From Bryobacterales bacterium (GTDB taxonomy: Bacteria > Acidobacteriota > Terriglobia > Bryobacterales > UBA6623), in the NCBI GenBank assembly GCA_028819235.1, contig JAPPMC010000097.1:8635-72634 (forward strand): 64,000 nucleotides of DNA, given 5' to 3'. Positions 63,568 to 64,000 of this stretch are shown in pieces. The notes under the pieces are model-generated. The model did not search any database, had not been told where the DNA came from, and saw only the letters and a program-made list of their open reading frames with translations. Each line of letters starts with the position of its first letter. Positions within the stretch are counted from its first letter, which is position 1. Made by a program: the position numbers and the translations under genes.

Positions 63568-64000
63568 TCAGGCCACCCACTCCCGAATCTGGACGACCGT
63601 GTCATGATTGCGGATATTGTTCCGCCCCGTGAACTCGTCCACGTACCGATGCAGGTGCTTGGGAGACATCTTGTGATAAGTGCCGCAAGAGCCCCTCTTG
63701 AACAGGGACCAGAACGACTCGATCCCGTTGGTACGGAAATCGCCATTCACGTACTGTCCGGCTGAGTGGTTCACGGACTTGCGGTTCGGTATGTCGGCAT
63801 GGATCGGGCTGTAGTCGGTATAGACAGGGGCTTGCAGAGCGACGTGGTCCTCGCAGGCTTTCATTGCCTCGAACTTGGTGGAGCTCTCCACGACCCGTGC
63901 CGAGACCTGCTTGGTGCCGCGATCCTTGACGCCAATCACGGGAGCCTTGCCCCCGGATCCGCCACCTACCTTCCCGCGCTTGCTGGCATGCTTGGTGCGT
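63568..64000 (-). mobile_element. IS1595-family (ISXO2-like) transposase, cut by window edge
   Basis: The frame is open from the window end to TGA at 63568, about 143 codons without a start. It covers the catalytic half of a DDE transposase: GKVGGGSGGKAPVIGVKDRG, VYTDYSPIH (second Asp), VNHSAGQYVNGDFRTNGIES (with the NGIESFWSLFKR motif typical of the family) and HLHRYVDEFTGRNNIRNHDT. The N-terminal zinc-ribbon part lies beyond 64000. The visible part appears intact, so the element may be active. Confidence 0.8.

Noticed and set aside
1-64000. CRISPR array, tRNA, rRNA or prophage
   Set aside because: No regularly spaced repeats, no tRNA-like T-arm context, no rRNA and no phage structural genes were found by reading. 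A covariance-model scan would be needed to exclude small RNAs.

Overview
The window reads as a chromosomal contig of a high-GC Gram-negative bacterium, most likely an Acidobacteriota member (Bryobacterales/Solibacter-like or Vicinamibacteria-like; class not resolved). The reasons are large Oar-type TonB-dependent receptors with an N-terminal carboxypeptidase-regulatory domain, CRTAC1 (FG-GAP + ASPIC/UnbV) and TPR secreted proteins, planctomycete-type cytochrome proteins (DUF1592, DUF1549/DUF1553) with a DUF1501 partner, quinoproteins, and Tat-exported enolase-superfamily enzymes. No rRNA, tRNA, CRISPR array or prophage was seen. The first 140 bases are abnormal G/C homopolymer runs, consistent with a poor contig end.

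Layout. 0.1-8.1 kb is housekeeping: glnE (-), then nagA-tmk-holB packed on the + strand, then an acyl-CoA dehydrogenase. 8.3-18.8 kb (-) holds an amidohydrolase/glucuronoyl-esterase-like fusion, a lipoprotein with beta-propeller, HEAT repeats and cytochrome c, and a pyc-ctaA pair. 19-20.5 kb is decayed: a sodium:solute symporter broken by one amber codon, and an orphan fragment. 21.3-32.7 kb (+) is a run of exported proteins: PD40-propeller/CehA-like metallohydrolase, DUF1592-family cytochrome, PPC-domain protein, DUF1549/DUF1553 cytochrome and DUF1501 protein.

33.1-46.8 kb is an envelope region: divergent TPR proteins, CRTAC1, a TonB receptor, a second receptor-like barrel without the usual N-terminal domain, and a Slam-like TPR/beta-barrel protein. 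47.6-50.1 kb carries two coupled Tat-signal enolase-superfamily (sugar-acid dehydratase-like) enzymes. 50.2-52.0 kb is a small accessory spot: a serine-resolvase relic beside a two-gene overlapping module (predicted winged-helix protein + DUF2335 membrane protein) that could be a toxin-antitoxin-like unit. 52.4-55.2 kb (-) is a c-type cytochrome with a PQQ alcohol-dehydrogenase-type quinoprotein. 55.9-63.2 kb has a nucleoside hydrolase, a sulfatase 3' remnant, and a TonB receptor followed by a TPR protein. The window ends inside an IS1595-family transposase.

Taken together, apart from the housekeeping block, the window encodes mainly outer-membrane import (TonB receptors with TPR/CRTAC1 partners) and periplasmic oxidation or hydrolysis of organic substrates (quinoproteins, cytochromes c, esterase/amidohydrolase, sugar-acid dehydratases, nucleoside hydrolase). 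Substrates cannot be fixed from sequence. The best candidates for something undescribed are the winged-helix/DUF2335 pair, the amidohydrolase-CE15 fusion with an altered metal site, the GlnE with a degenerate second transferase domain, and the receptor-like barrel lacking the carboxypeptidase-regulatory domain.
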